Shown: positions 35,153 to 44,993 of the stretch, in pieces
Layout of the letters: each line of letters begins with the position of its first letter
Numbering within the stretch: position 1 is the first letter of the stretch
Assembly (NCBI GenBank): GCA_027923505.1
Contig: BROI01000016.1
Coordinates: 248,001 to 312,000 of the forward strand
DNA from: Mayamaea pseudoterrestris
Taxonomy: Eukaryota > Bacillariophyta > Bacillariophyceae > Sellaphorales > Sellaphoraceae
Reading direction: 5' to 3'
DNA: 64,000 nucleotides
The notes under the pieces: generated by a model
What the model was told of the DNA's origin: nothing
The model's input: the letters and a program-made list of their open reading frames with translations, nothing else
The model's database searches: none
Program-made: the position numbers and the translations under genes

Positions 35153-35523
35153 TAAGGTAACGCACTAAACAAGAGGCGTCGCTCACCTTGCAGTGTTGAG
35201 CTACTTTCCAAAGAGTCGCGAAAGCAGGAACTGCATAATTTACTAATAGGATTTCGAGTTGTAGTAGCTCATCAATCTTGTACTGTTGTTGCTTGGTTCA
35301 TTCGAAGCCAACAGTAGCATGGACTCGCAGTCAGCAAGTACTGTATTTGTAGTTAAGTTCCACACAGCATGAATGAAAAGTTGTCACAAAGATCGCAGCG
35401 TGACTTGCTGGACGCCGCCAAAAAAGATCGCGCATCAACATCATGGCTCGCAAGATCCGATCCTTCCGCATACATGCAGCTTCTATTCGGCCTCTTAGAT
35501 AATCCAGGAGCAAAACCAAAATC
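35153..35523. other. Intergenic
   Basis: No gene is supported. A minus-strand frame at 35331-35651 overlaps the start of the peroxidase gene and looks spurious. Confidence 0.5.
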
Positions 35524-37021
35524 ATGATCAATTCTTGCTCCTCAATGAAGATATTTGCGTTACTGTGGAGCGTATCGACGACTCTCGCCTTTACAGCATC
35601 ACCTGGTGACTGCTTTTCGAAAAAGCGAGTCTTGTCGTCACAGCAGTCCAACCAGCAGCATCAAGATGCCAGTGATACAAGCCTTGCGGCAATCAGCAGT
35701 CGTCGACTAGTACTACAAACTGGAATTGCTGCAATTGCTGCTGCTACTATACTGGGAATCTCCTTGCCATCGTTCGCCAGCACGAGCGACTTGGTGGAGT
35801 CACTGTCGACCTCGTCCTCGACGACTGGCACGGTCGATTACAAAGCGGTTGCTTCGGACATTGCGGCGCTCATCAAGCAGGATCCAAACAAGGGACCGAC
35901 CATGGTATGTGCATGAATGATTTCCATATAGAGCGATAATGCATGATTGGCCTTGCATTTCGTCGGATCGCTACATGGCGATGTGACGAGTTAAAGCAAC
36001 ACACTTTAGCAAACAAGAGCAATTACGTATTTCATCGTCTTTTGTCTTAAACTCACCTTTCTGCATCATTATTCTTGTTTTCATTCAGGTCCGCTTGGCG
36101 TGGCATTCGTGTGGCACCTACGACGCCTCCGACCAGACGGGCGGCTCGTCGTCGGGAAGCATTCGCTTCGCCAAGGAGCTTGCCCACGGCGGCAACGCTG
36201 GACTGGCACTATCGGCAGTTGCATGGCTGGAACCAGTCTACGAGAAGCATGCTGGTCTGTCACACGCTGACTTGTACACACTGGCGGGTGTTGTGGCGAT
36301 TCATGAAATGAAGGGACCAGTCATTCAGTGGAAGAGTGGACGCATTGATGCACTGGATGATCAAGGTGTCACGGCGGATGGTAGACTACCAAACGCGGAT
36401 AGTGGACCGCCACTGGCTGATCCGACGGATGCCAAGCATGTTCGACAAGTGTTTAATCGCATGGGATTCAATGATCAAGAGATTGTGGCATTGTCGGGGG
36501 CTCATGCACTGGGACGCTGCCATGAGAATAACTCGGGCTATTCGGGTCCGTGGACGCCGACGCCAACCACCTTTAACAATGCCTACTATACGCTACTGAC
36601 GAATCTTAAATGGGTGCCAAAGGATTGGAGTGGAGTAAGTTAGGAGAATGAAGCGATGGATTACCTGATCATGTATGCAAGTGCTTTGTTCCGTCACGAT
36701 TCCAAAACACTCACCTTTATCGTTTCTTCCAAATCATGCAGCCACCGCAATATGTTAACGGCCCGACGGGTCAACTCATGATGCTTCCGACGGACGTGGT
36801 TCTTTTGCAGGACAAGAGTTTCAAGAAATGGGTGAGTCAACTAAGATCCGTACGATGTGCGCGCGAAACATCACTCATCCCATTCATTCGCCAACAATTG
36901 GTATTACCAGGTGGATGTCTACGCAAAGGACGCGCAAACCTTTTACGACGATTTCTCCAAGAGTTTTCAAAAGTTGGAGGAGCTTGGAACGTCCGGACTT
37001 GTTGCCACCGAGTGGGTGTAG
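35524..37021 (+). CDS. Plastid-targeted class I haem peroxidase (APX/CCP-like), four exons
   Basis: Exons are 35524-35904, 36089-36634, 36742-36831 and 36911-37021, joined by GT-AG introns (GTATGT, GTAAGT, GTGAGT donors), giving 375 aa. The second ATG at 35545 would give a tidier signal peptide. The leader has three parts: a secretory signal ending at A22|F23 (diatom plastid-type A|F context), a Ser/Gln-rich transit stretch, then RR at 60-61 with a hydrophobic run and PSFA, like a twin-arginine thylakoid-lumen signal. The catalytic set is complete: distal R129, W132 and H133 (RLAWH), proximal H266 (SGAHALG), W282 (GPW) and the Asp of LPTD. It reduces hydrogen peroxide with ascorbate or cytochrome c as donor; which one is not decidable here. 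Lumenal location is inference. Confidence 0.88.
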
Positions 37022-37206
37022 CCGATTCTTGGTATGTAATTGGCGCTAAAACGAGTAAGTATTCCCAAAAGCTAAAGTACAAAAGTATTACATAGATTCA
37101 TCCGACTCTGCCCGCTAAACTGCTCATGTAAATGCGCAATCGAATCCGTCAACATGCATTGACGTCTTTTTGTTTCGTCCACCTCGTCTATTAACACTTG
37201 TCTTCC

Positions 37207-38031
37207 TCAAAAAACTGCCTCTCCATCGCCGCCGCCGCCATCCGAGTCGCCATTGTCGTCACTGTCGTAGTGATTTTGGCCATAGTCAAAGTCTTGCTCA
37301 AAGTCATCGACTGGAGCTAGTTCGTCGTCCTCCTCGAAATCGTCCTGCTGCTGTTCGTCGTCCAGTCCTTGCTGCTGCTCCGCCTTGACGTTGCTAGCAC
37401 TGTTGGGCAATGACTGTGTTCCATGCGCATTTACAGACGCCGCTTCCCGCTCAGCAAGTTCGTTCCAACTCACGGGCGCTGCATCCGGAACGACTGCAGA
37501 CGAATCAGTGACTGCTGCTGCATTTCGACTAGTCTTTTGCTTCTTTCGTTTTGGTAGTCCAAAGAGTTCCTCGGGAATGTAGTTGGCGTCGAGTCGCCCC
37601 ATGGCGCGCTGCATCAACTCACGACGCTCATCCCATGATTGCGTCGTGGCAGCCTCCGCCAGCAAGTCACTCTGCTTGCGCAGCGCGTCTCGAATCTCGT
37701 CCTGCTTACTGAGCATGTAGGTCACGTTGGAGGGTCGCGTCGGGCGTGAAAGTGGCGTTGCTGCTGTCGTCGCAGAGTCCATTTCCGACTTGACAAGGGC
37801 TGGATCACTTGTATTATTATTGTTCATTGACTCCATTTCCGCTTGCGACAGACTGCGTCTGCGTCCACTCGAGTGCCAGTAAATGTCCGCGTAGAGTGAT
37901 GGATGCGTAATGTTGTACAACAATACTTGTCCATCCTGGCCGTGCCCACTGGTTTCCTGCAATATGCCAAGGTTGCGACTCACGGGACGACCGCCACGAC
38001 CGCCTCGGCCTCCACCGCGACTACTTGACAT
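37207..38031 (-). CDS. RNA polymerase III subunit RPC7/Rpc31-like
   Basis: A 274-aa frame. It starts with an RGG-type N-terminus (RGGGRGGRGGRP). A central region with LPKRKKQKT follows, and the protein ends in an acidic tail (DDFEEDDE, then DYGQNHYDSDDNGD and a final GEAVF). Yeast Rpc31 and animal POLR3G/POLR3GL have the same plan: a GRGG start and an acidic C-terminus ending in a short hydrophobic motif (EEAAF in yeast). The family belongs to the Rpc82/34/31 subcomplex that helps Pol III initiate on tRNA and 5S genes. The assignment rests on architecture and tail similarity, not on a catalytic motif. The gene is divergent to the GH114 gene at 38331. Confidence 0.65.
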   Translation of the reverse strand: MSSSRGGGRGGRGGRPVSRNLGILQETSGHGQDGQVLLYNITHPSLYADIYWHSSGRRRSLSQAEMESMNNNNTSDPALVKSEMDSATTAATPLSRPTRPSNVTYMLSKQDEIRDALRKQSDLLAEAATTQSWDERRELMQRAMGRLDANYIPEELFGLPKRKKQKTSRNAAAVTDSSAVVPDAAPVSWNELAEREAASVNAHGTQSLPNSASNVKAEQQQGLDDEQQQDDFEEDDELAPVDDFEQDFDYGQNHYDSDDNGDSDGGGGDGEAVF

Positions 38032-38330
38032 GATATATATTTAGAGTAGAGTAGCGTCGTGTATATTGTATATGTAATGTATTGACTGTGGACACTTGAT
38101 TGGAACGACGACGACGAGGATTGATGGAATTGTGATGAATGGTTGATTCGACGGCGCGCCACATACGAACGTCGTACTGGTACTTTTTTATAGTACCAGT
38201 GCGAGACCATGCGTCACACACGACCGAAAAGGTTCGCAGTGACATTCCAGCAAGACTGCCAAGCGATAAAGAATGAGCATCACAAATCCAATTCCGCCGC
38301 AGCCTCGTCTCGCTCTATGCTCCTGGCAAA
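38032..38330. promoter_or_regulatory. Divergent promoter region with a short inverted repeat
   Basis: These 299 bp separate the starts of the RPC7-like gene (minus) and the GH114 gene (plus). An exact 8-bp inverted repeat, ACTGGTAC at 38176-38183 and GTACCAGT at 38193-38200, flanks a TTTTTTATA core that could act as a TATA element or factor site. The function is inferred from position only. Confidence 0.45.
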
Positions 38331-39746
38331 ATGAAGAGACAATCATCCTACTATTCCATACAGATGCTGTTACTCCTGCTGCTACTCGTGCACTGCATTA
38401 AGCAAGCAGCAGCGGCTGTCACCAATACTACTACTATCACACTCGCTCCGTCTCGCGTCAAGAGCATCAAGGGCAAATACAGCACTGCCCAAAGCATTTC
38501 CACCTTGGGCCTCCAGCAGCAATCGAATCAGCAAGATACATGGAAGAATTACGTGGAACTCTCCGGCTCTGCCACCGACTCGCTCTTCAAAATCCAGTTT
38601 GATTTGCAAGCGGCGTCAACAACGCTTTCAAGCGACAGTCAAATTCAAAGCATGACGGTCAAGCTAAACTCCATTGGACTACCATACAATCAGCAAAAGC
38701 GCATCTACAAGCTGAGAAATTTTGCCACCAACAAATGGGTGACGATTGGCAGTAACCGCAACGCTCCAAACTGGTCTTGGTACTACCAAACAATGACTCT
38801 AACGTCGTCCGACTACTACAACTATAACAAGGGACCAGCCGTTTCCATTCAAATCAGCTCCAGCAACAAGCTGGACGTTTGCAACGTGGATTACTTGGTG
38901 GTGGAAATAGTCTACGCGAGTAGCAGCAGCAATTCGCCAGTGGCGTCGCCACCCTCACCCGCTGCACCCGCATCATCATGGTGGCAACCAAAGGCATCCG
39001 ACCAACTGACATGGCAGTACCAGCTGCAGGGCGTCATTGACACGAGTGTTGATGCTGACATTTTCGACATTGATTTGTTCGCCGCCGCCGCCAACAAGAC
39101 TGTAGTTTCAACGCTGCACGCGCAAAACAAGCGCGTGGTTTGCTACTTTTCCGCCGGCACGTACGAAGCGTGGAACACCGACTGGTCGAAATATTTTCCC
39201 TTTGTATCACCAAACGTGGCATACACTGGCAGTCAACCTCCGTTTGCCAATAACATGGCCGACTGGCCAGGCGAGCGGTGGTTGGACGTATCGCGACTCG
39301 AACTACTGCAGCCAATCATGACGGCCCGCATGAAACTCGCGAAACACATTGGTTGCGACGCGGTCGATCCCGACAATTTGGATGCTTACTCCAACACAGT
39401 GGAAGTGGGACTGCCGCGCTTGACGGCAACACAGCAACTGGTTTACAATAGGTGGATTGCGGAAACGGCGCATTCGTTGGGACTTGGCGTTGGTTTGAAG
39501 AATGACCTTGGACAGCTAAAGGACTTGGTCGATTTTTACGACTTTGCCGTCAATGAACAATGCTTTCAGTACGACGAGTGCGACAAGTATACGAACAGCT
39601 TCATCGCGCGAGACAAGGCCGTCTTTGGCGTCGAGTATCAGGGCGATCCAGCCGTCGTTTGTCCAAAGGCCAAGGCACTGCAGCTGTCCTTTTCCTTCAA
39701 GAAGCTTTCACTCAAGGCGTATCGACTTGGTTGTGAAAATTACTAA
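38331..39746 (+). CDS. Secreted GH114-type glycosidase (endo-alpha-1,4-polygalactosaminidase family)
   Basis: A 471-aa intronless frame. It has an N-terminal signal peptide with a Leu run (MLLLLLLLVHC) and cleavage near AAAA. Residues ~30-200 form a beta-rich module I do not recognise. A short Pro/Ala/Ser linker follows, then a GH114 (PF03537) TIM-barrel domain to the C-terminus. Typical landmarks are WQYQLQGVIDTSVDADIFDID, RVVCYFSAGTYE, AVDPDNLDAY (D346, D348) and AVNEQC (E409). Characterised GH114 enzymes cut alpha-1,4-linked galactosaminogalactan; they are best known from fungi and bacteria. The natural substrate here is unknown, and an extracellular matrix or algal-associated biofilm polymer is speculation. 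Confidence 0.85.
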   Translation: MKRQSSYYSIQMLLLLLLLVHCIKQAAAAVTNTTTITLAPSRVKSIKGKYSTAQSISTLGLQQQSNQQDTWKNYVELSGSATDSLFKIQFDLQAASTTLSSDSQIQSMTVKLNSIGLPYNQQKRIYKLRNFATNKWVTIGSNRNAPNWSWYYQTMTLTSSDYYNYNKGPAVSIQISSSNKLDVCNVDYLVVEIVYASSSSNSPVASPPSPAAPASSWWQPKASDQLTWQYQLQGVIDTSVDADIFDIDLFAAAANKTVVSTLHAQNKRVVCYFSAGTYEAWNTDWSKYFPFVSPNVAYTGSQPPFANNMADWPGERWLDVSRLELLQPIMTARMKLAKHIGCDAVDPDNLDAYSNTVEVGLPRLTATQQLVYNRWIAETAHSLGLGVGLKNDLGQLKDLVDFYDFAVNEQCFQYDECDKYTNSFIARDKAVFGVEYQGDPAVVCPKAKALQLSFSFKKLSLKAYRLGCENY

Positions 39747-40017
39747 TTAATTTCCACAGCTCGACTGACTGTGAGTGAGCTGACTTGCTCTATTTGTTGC
39801 TCGACGCTCCAGTAGTGGGATGGCATACGCTACGTTCATGAAGTTGATGATACTTATATGAGGTACCAGTACACACTAATTAATCTATTCAATTCAAATA
39901 GTCACCAGTGCGTATAGATGTAATAAAATAAATAGTTTAAATGAGTATGCCTCTCTCATGTCAAGTCCCAACAATTGTCAAACCCGCCGCGCGCATGACA
40001 ATCGCCACGATATCTCT

Positions 40018-42115
40018 CTAAAGCTGCTCCACTCCACCAGCAGCTGGAGCAGGCAAGCGGCGACGAGCAATGTTTGCCGGGCCGCCGCCTCCAACGTTCC
40101 AATGCTGCGTCGTCATGCGACCCTCGCCAAGTTTGCGCAATACCTTGGCATCCAATAATCCCGATCGTTGCTTGACCGTTCCATCGTCCGCCTGGAGATT
40201 GTTGGTAATCTCCGACCGGCGATACGAAACCGTTCCAGACGGCGGCAGCTCCAGCTGGTCCGATCCATTGTTGATCAACTCCGAGCCGCGCAGGCGCAAA
40301 ATGGCATTGCCCGGAGAAACAGAACTGATCCCAGTCAATGTATTGTTGGAAATGCTCGAATCGACAACAGTTGCATCACCTTGCTCCAAATATACTCCAG
40401 AATGTCCCCGCGCAATGCCTCCAATCAGCTTGCTACCAATGCCATTCAAAACAACGTCCGACTGCTGCATGTTCGCCCGACTTCCATTTCCGCCCACGTA
40501 AACGCCAGTGGCGGCGCACTTGATCACGGCGCAAGACTGTACATCCAAGCTGCCGCCATCCATGCACACAATGCCGCGGCCCGACTTGCTCGTGACAAGA
40601 CACTTGGTCATGCGGCAGACTGGTAATGAAGGAGGGGGCGTGGCCAAGACAATATTTCGCTGCGCCATTGGTTGCAGCTGAATGGCAGCATTCCCATTCC
40701 AAATATCCAAGCCGTGCGAGGAATGCAAAATCGTCAAATGATCCAAATTTAAAACGCCTTGCTGCACCAAAAAGACTGGCTCATTCTCGCGCCGCGTCTT
40801 GAGGCAAACAATGGCAGTTTGCTCTCGCGGTGTCGCCGACTCATCAGTGTCACTTTCCAACGAGCTACTGCTGCTGGAAGCGCACTGCGGCACCACGGTA
40901 CGTCCCGATAGTGACGTGGAATCCGACAGGGACGAAAAGGAAACATCCGAATCGTGACTTTCAATGGGCGGCGGAAAGGACGCCAAAACTTCCACTTGAT
41001 CGCGAGCCGCAAACTTGCAGTTCCAGCGAATGCGCTTCTTGCTGCTTGGAGCTGGCAATGACGATGTAAAAGCTGCAGCCGTTGTATCCAAGCCGCGTCG
41101 AGCACACGCCATGCTACTATTCATTGGCGGCTGAAACAAGTTTCGTGGCAATTGAATCGTTTCAATCGACACCATCACTCCGTGCGGCGCGCAAACGACA
41201 ATGGATTCCTTGAGCATGTACTTTGTATTGGGCCGCAACAAGACGCGAATCGAGCGAGCCTGCAGGTTGCGTGGACTAGAGTCTCCGGCATTGCGCTGCA
41301 AAAAGGAGCGCATGGAAAAGTGGCTCGGCATGGAATTGGCGTGCGCCAGCGCCAGGGCGGATGAAATGCTCGAGTAGTCGACTGGAACGCAGGGAGAGAA
41401 GCGATAAAAATCCTTCCAGGACTCTGGCTCCGCGTCTCCTTCCTTCCACTGCAGAAGAATTATATAAACATGGAGTGAGTAATTTAATTAATGATGCGAT
41501 AGATAACAAAATCTGAACAATTATTCCGACGCTCATTCTCGTTCATTCATTCATCCTGATCCGCTTCCACTCTCCAATCAATCATGATTCTTACTATTAT
41601 TTACTCACCTTGTACGAATCCATGCACAAGATTTTCCACGTCGCCTCCTCCTCAATCAGTTTCTTCCAGTGCGCATTCGTCTCGTACAATGAACGAGTCG
41701 TTTGCGGACCAGCCAGCGCCAAAATCTTGGGCAGCAAGTCGCGAGGACACGCCGATTGTAACCAATGCACCAGTGACGGCGGAGTAATACTACTAGCATC
41801 ATTTGCTGCTGCTGCAAAAGTACTTGTAATTATATCAATACTCATGGCTGCTGGAGCTGCTTCTGGCACTTGCAGCAGCATGGCGTCAAACACGGATGCT
41901 CGACTCGACGCCGGATGAATGATTCCAGTCGCCAACGCCAATTGACTCGACGACGGCTGCGGCTGCTGCATGCGCTTGCTTTTAATTTCCAATGCCGGCA
42001 TGACGGCCCGCCGCGACCGAAACCATGGACTCGTCGTCGCCGCACAAGATTTGCCGCTCGTTGGCGGCTGCTGGCGGCTGGAATGCTGCGACGCGGAGGA
42101 TGGCTGCTGCAACAT
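40018..42115 (-). CDS. F-box protein with parallel beta-helix (FBXO10/11-like plan), two exons
   Basis: Exon 1 is 42115-41609 and exon 2 is 41448-40018. The 160-bp intron has donor AAG|GTGAGT and acceptor TTCTGCAG and keeps frame, giving about 645 aa. The N-terminus is low-complexity. An F-box-like segment spans about residues 120-165 (CPRDLLPKILALAG... LYETNAHWKKLIEEEATWK). WKEGD and ESWKDFYRF follow just after the splice. The second half is a right-handed beta-helix of short repeats with V/I-rich strands and N/G turns (SGRGIVCMDGGSLDVQSC, HSGVYLEQGDATVVDSSIS). F-box proteins recruit substrates to SCF ubiquitin ligases; this combination is like metazoan FBXO10/11 and is frequent in diatoms. 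The substrate is unknown. Confidence 0.8.
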
Positions 42116-42735
42116 GATGCAAATTAATCGAAAATACTTGATCTACTACTGCTTGCTTGACTCTTTTCTCTCTCACTCTAGACTTCTCAATTGTATACTA
42201 CTACTCGTAGTCGTACTTGAACGTCGTCAACAATGAATGAGAGATGGCGCAGGGAAGACCTTCGAACGAGGCCGCTTCTCCAAAACCCTGCGACCGGAAC
42301 GGCGCGAAACTGCCGCGCACGCGCCGAGTCACGGAGACGAAGTGTGCCTGAAAGTGTACGGTACACCAACCGGCGCAGTCACGTCACGAACGCTTCGGTT
42401 CCACTTAACCGTCTGTGACGTCATGGTGTCAGGGTCATTTGTCGGAGCGGTAATAAAGATCTTTTGAAATTAGTGAGTGATAGAACGCAATGGGAAAGAC
42501 TATGATGCTTATTACCAAGTCTAGCTATGCTACTAAACTGATAGTGTATACAGTCTTGAAGATTTGTTGGGAGCGCATGGGTAAACGACACTTGCGAACG
42601 ATCCTCCGTCAGAACCTTTGTCGCAACGGCATGGATCTTCGTGAACATCGCCGTGGCATTTCGCGAATCGGTTCTCTGCAAGCGTTGCCATTCACAACGC
42701 AACTCACTATACCCAAGCTGATCAACACTGTTAAC
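42116..42735. promoter_or_regulatory. Divergent intergenic region with a CRE palindrome
   Basis: This region lies between the F-box gene (minus) and the second RNI-like gene (plus). It contains a perfect cAMP-response-element palindrome TGACGTCA at 42416-42423 and a related half-site TCACGTCA about 30 bp upstream. Such sites bind bZIP factors. The plus-strand frame is open back to 42490, so the start of the RNI-like gene is uncertain. Confidence 0.4.
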
Positions 42736-44226
42736 ATGTCTGATGCACCTGTGCACGCGGAGTGGATTTGGTCGGGACGGATGGAGCCCTTTGAATTCTT
42801 CCAGACCATGTTTCAATCCGAATCCGACAATGGGAAAAACGTGGGCTACATTACGCTATATTTGGATGAGCCATGCTTGAACGCCTTCAGCCGACTCACC
42901 GAAGAAGCCGTATCTGAATTGTTAACAATCTTGGAATCAGCACCTATTGTCTCGGTGGATGTCGAGTCAGTTTCAATGCTTGGATTTACACATTGGGATG
43001 TCGCATGCGAAGCCGTTCGGTTGTGTCGACTCTGCCAAACCCTTGGCTCTAAACCCAGCTTGAAGCGAGCCCGATTTATTGCACGGCAAGGAGAGTCGTT
43101 CATTCACGGGCTAGCGCTGCGGGAGCTACAACATTTAACCGAAATAACAATGTTCGATCAGTTTGGTCAAATCGGATTTCTTTCTACGGAACTCGCGTAT
43201 GCGCTTCAAACGCATCCTCATCTTAAATCGGTGACCCTTGAAATCCAGAATAGTTGCATAAGTCCTTTGTTGACTGCCTTGCAGTCGAGGTCATCGCTGG
43301 AATTGCATTGGGCCAATCATGGCAACTGGCCCGTTTTGGGTCACACGCTGGCACCTCTGGAAGCTTTGCAGGCCTTTGCCCAAGCCATGTTGCAGTTTTC
43401 AGGCCATCTTTCGTTGTCCTATCATGACTTTTCGGGAAACGGATGCAGCGAAGCTTGATGTCAAGGCATAGCTGCGTTTCAGGGAGAAGGTATAAATATA
43501 AATAACTGCAATGTTGGTTCCCCGGTGCCGTTTGCAGAAGCTTTAGCGAGATCGCGTGCCCGAAGCATTTCGCTCGGCAAGCTTGTTTTCGATCAAGAGG
43601 ACCCGGCGCTTGCAAGCTTCTTTATGTCTTCCTTTGTGGAACGTTTGCCGCAATGTAGATTTTTAAATGAGCTAGGGATCAGCTGCAGCGAAATTGAAAC
43701 TGTCCAAGTATTGCAGCATGCAACGGGCCATCCCAGTATCAAGACTTTAAGATTGGGTATACAATACTACACACGCGCGATCGATGGTGCGCTTGCGAGC
43801 TGCGTTCGAGGAAGTAACATGTCATGTCTCAATGAAGTTGTCGTTAGTTGTCATGCGGCAACAGAGAAGGCGTCGTCAATGAAAGGCATAATGATCTTGG
43901 ATGCAATGAAGGAAAATTATTCTTTAACGAATTTTCAGATAAATTATACAAGCTTGGCGCTTTTTGACGTTGCAATTGATTCACTGCAAGCAGATATAGA
44001 CGCCATTTGTCGTTTGAACTCGGTGGGTTGGAGATATCTGGCAATTGACGCAACCAACCGGACAAAGGGCATTGCATTGCTTGGTGCCATTTCGAATGAG
44101 ATGGACTGTCTTTATTTCCACTTGCGGGAGAATCCGTTGCTTTGTAGCCAAGAAGCGAGGAACACAACATCGTCGAAGGTCCACAAGCGTAAGCGTAAGC
44201 GCGCCCCGTCGCAGGATGAAGTTTAG
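42736..44226 (+). pseudogene. RNI-like protein (copy 2), frame interrupted by one TGA
   Basis: A paralogue of the gene at 33569-35152. I place the start at 42736 (MSDAPVHAEWIW), which aligns with the other copy's MSSDYTVYWQ; an open frame runs upstream to 42490. The body has the same degenerate Leu-rich repeats, the C-terminal block MDCLYFHLRENPLLC and a basic tail (HKRKRKR). One in-frame TGA (43456-43458) divides it. Both halves are in the same phase and are otherwise open across the gap. A neat 48-bp GT-AG intron is possible just after it (43490-43537) but does not remove the stop. It could be a young pseudogene, a gene with an unrecognised intron, or a sequencing error. All three fit what is seen. 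Confidence 0.65.
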
Positions 44227-44758
44227 CATATACGATACTTATCTACTGCGGCTTAAATCCACATTCTTGAGCTTACCCGATGTATTTTGGAATGGCGGGA
44301 CAAGATGGATAAAAGTAGTTACAAAATGTAGGAAGCTATTCTTGTCGATCGATAATGAGTAGTTCGGCGAGGTGGCGAGGTCGGCCCTCGGTTCGAATTT
44401 CTTCAACTCGCATCAATTTGATCGACACGCGCTCGGCACAGTCACTCAAAGCAGCTAGATCCATCAAGCAAAGTTGCCAATTACCTTGAGGCAGCTGCGT
44501 CGTTTTTCGAGAGTTTCCATGTTGGTAGCTTTTGCAGTAGTGCAGAACGCTCATGCATGACATTGACATTGATGCCGCGAGTTATTCGATGGCAATCTTG
44601 AAGCGAAATGATGTATATTGTTGATGTTTCCAGATTCATGTCGCGATAGCAATGGAAGTTGCGGATGAAAACGAAGTGAGGAGATTGCTGCGACTCCAAA
44701 CTTGCTGCTACTGCTGCCGAATCGTCGGAATGCAATACACGACGGCTCCGGCAACGGT

Positions 44759-44796
44759 CAAAGTACAGGTACTTTGAAAAAAGTACAGGTACTTTG
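44759..44796. repeat. Two tandem copies of the palindrome AAAGTACaggTACTTT
   Basis: CAAAGTACAGGTACTTTG at 44759-44776 is followed at 44779-44796 by a near-identical copy. Each is an inverted repeat with a one- to three-base centre. It could be a paired dimer-binding site or a small hairpin. No function is known. Confidence 0.75.
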
Positions 44797-44985
44797 AGCT
44801 GACGCAAACACGATCGAGTTGCTTCAGTCACCTAATCATGTTCTTCGTTATAGTTTATGTCTATTGACAAGCTCCTCCTCCATGCTCACCGACAACAGGA
44901 CGGTAAACTGTCGCGTCGCCAAAAGCCGCTTCATGTTGATGTTGCGAATACGTAGTTGCGATCTTTGGATCTGTGAGTCGCGCAT

Positions 44986-44993
44986 TGACGTCA
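44986..44993. promoter_or_regulatory. CRE palindrome TGACGTCA upstream of the bZIP-PAS gene
   Basis: A perfect 8-bp CRE lies about 815 bp before the bZIP-PAS start codon. bZIP factors, including diatom ones acting at CO2/cAMP-responsive elements, bind TGACGT cores. About one such 8-mer is expected by chance in a window this size, so the evidence is weak. Confidence 0.3.

Noticed and set aside
43456-43458. TGA in the second RNI-like gene read as selenocysteine
   Set aside because: The stop does not fall on a Cys position of the paralogue, the family is not a redox enzyme, and no SECIS-like element was recognised. A mutation, sequencing error or missed intron is simpler.
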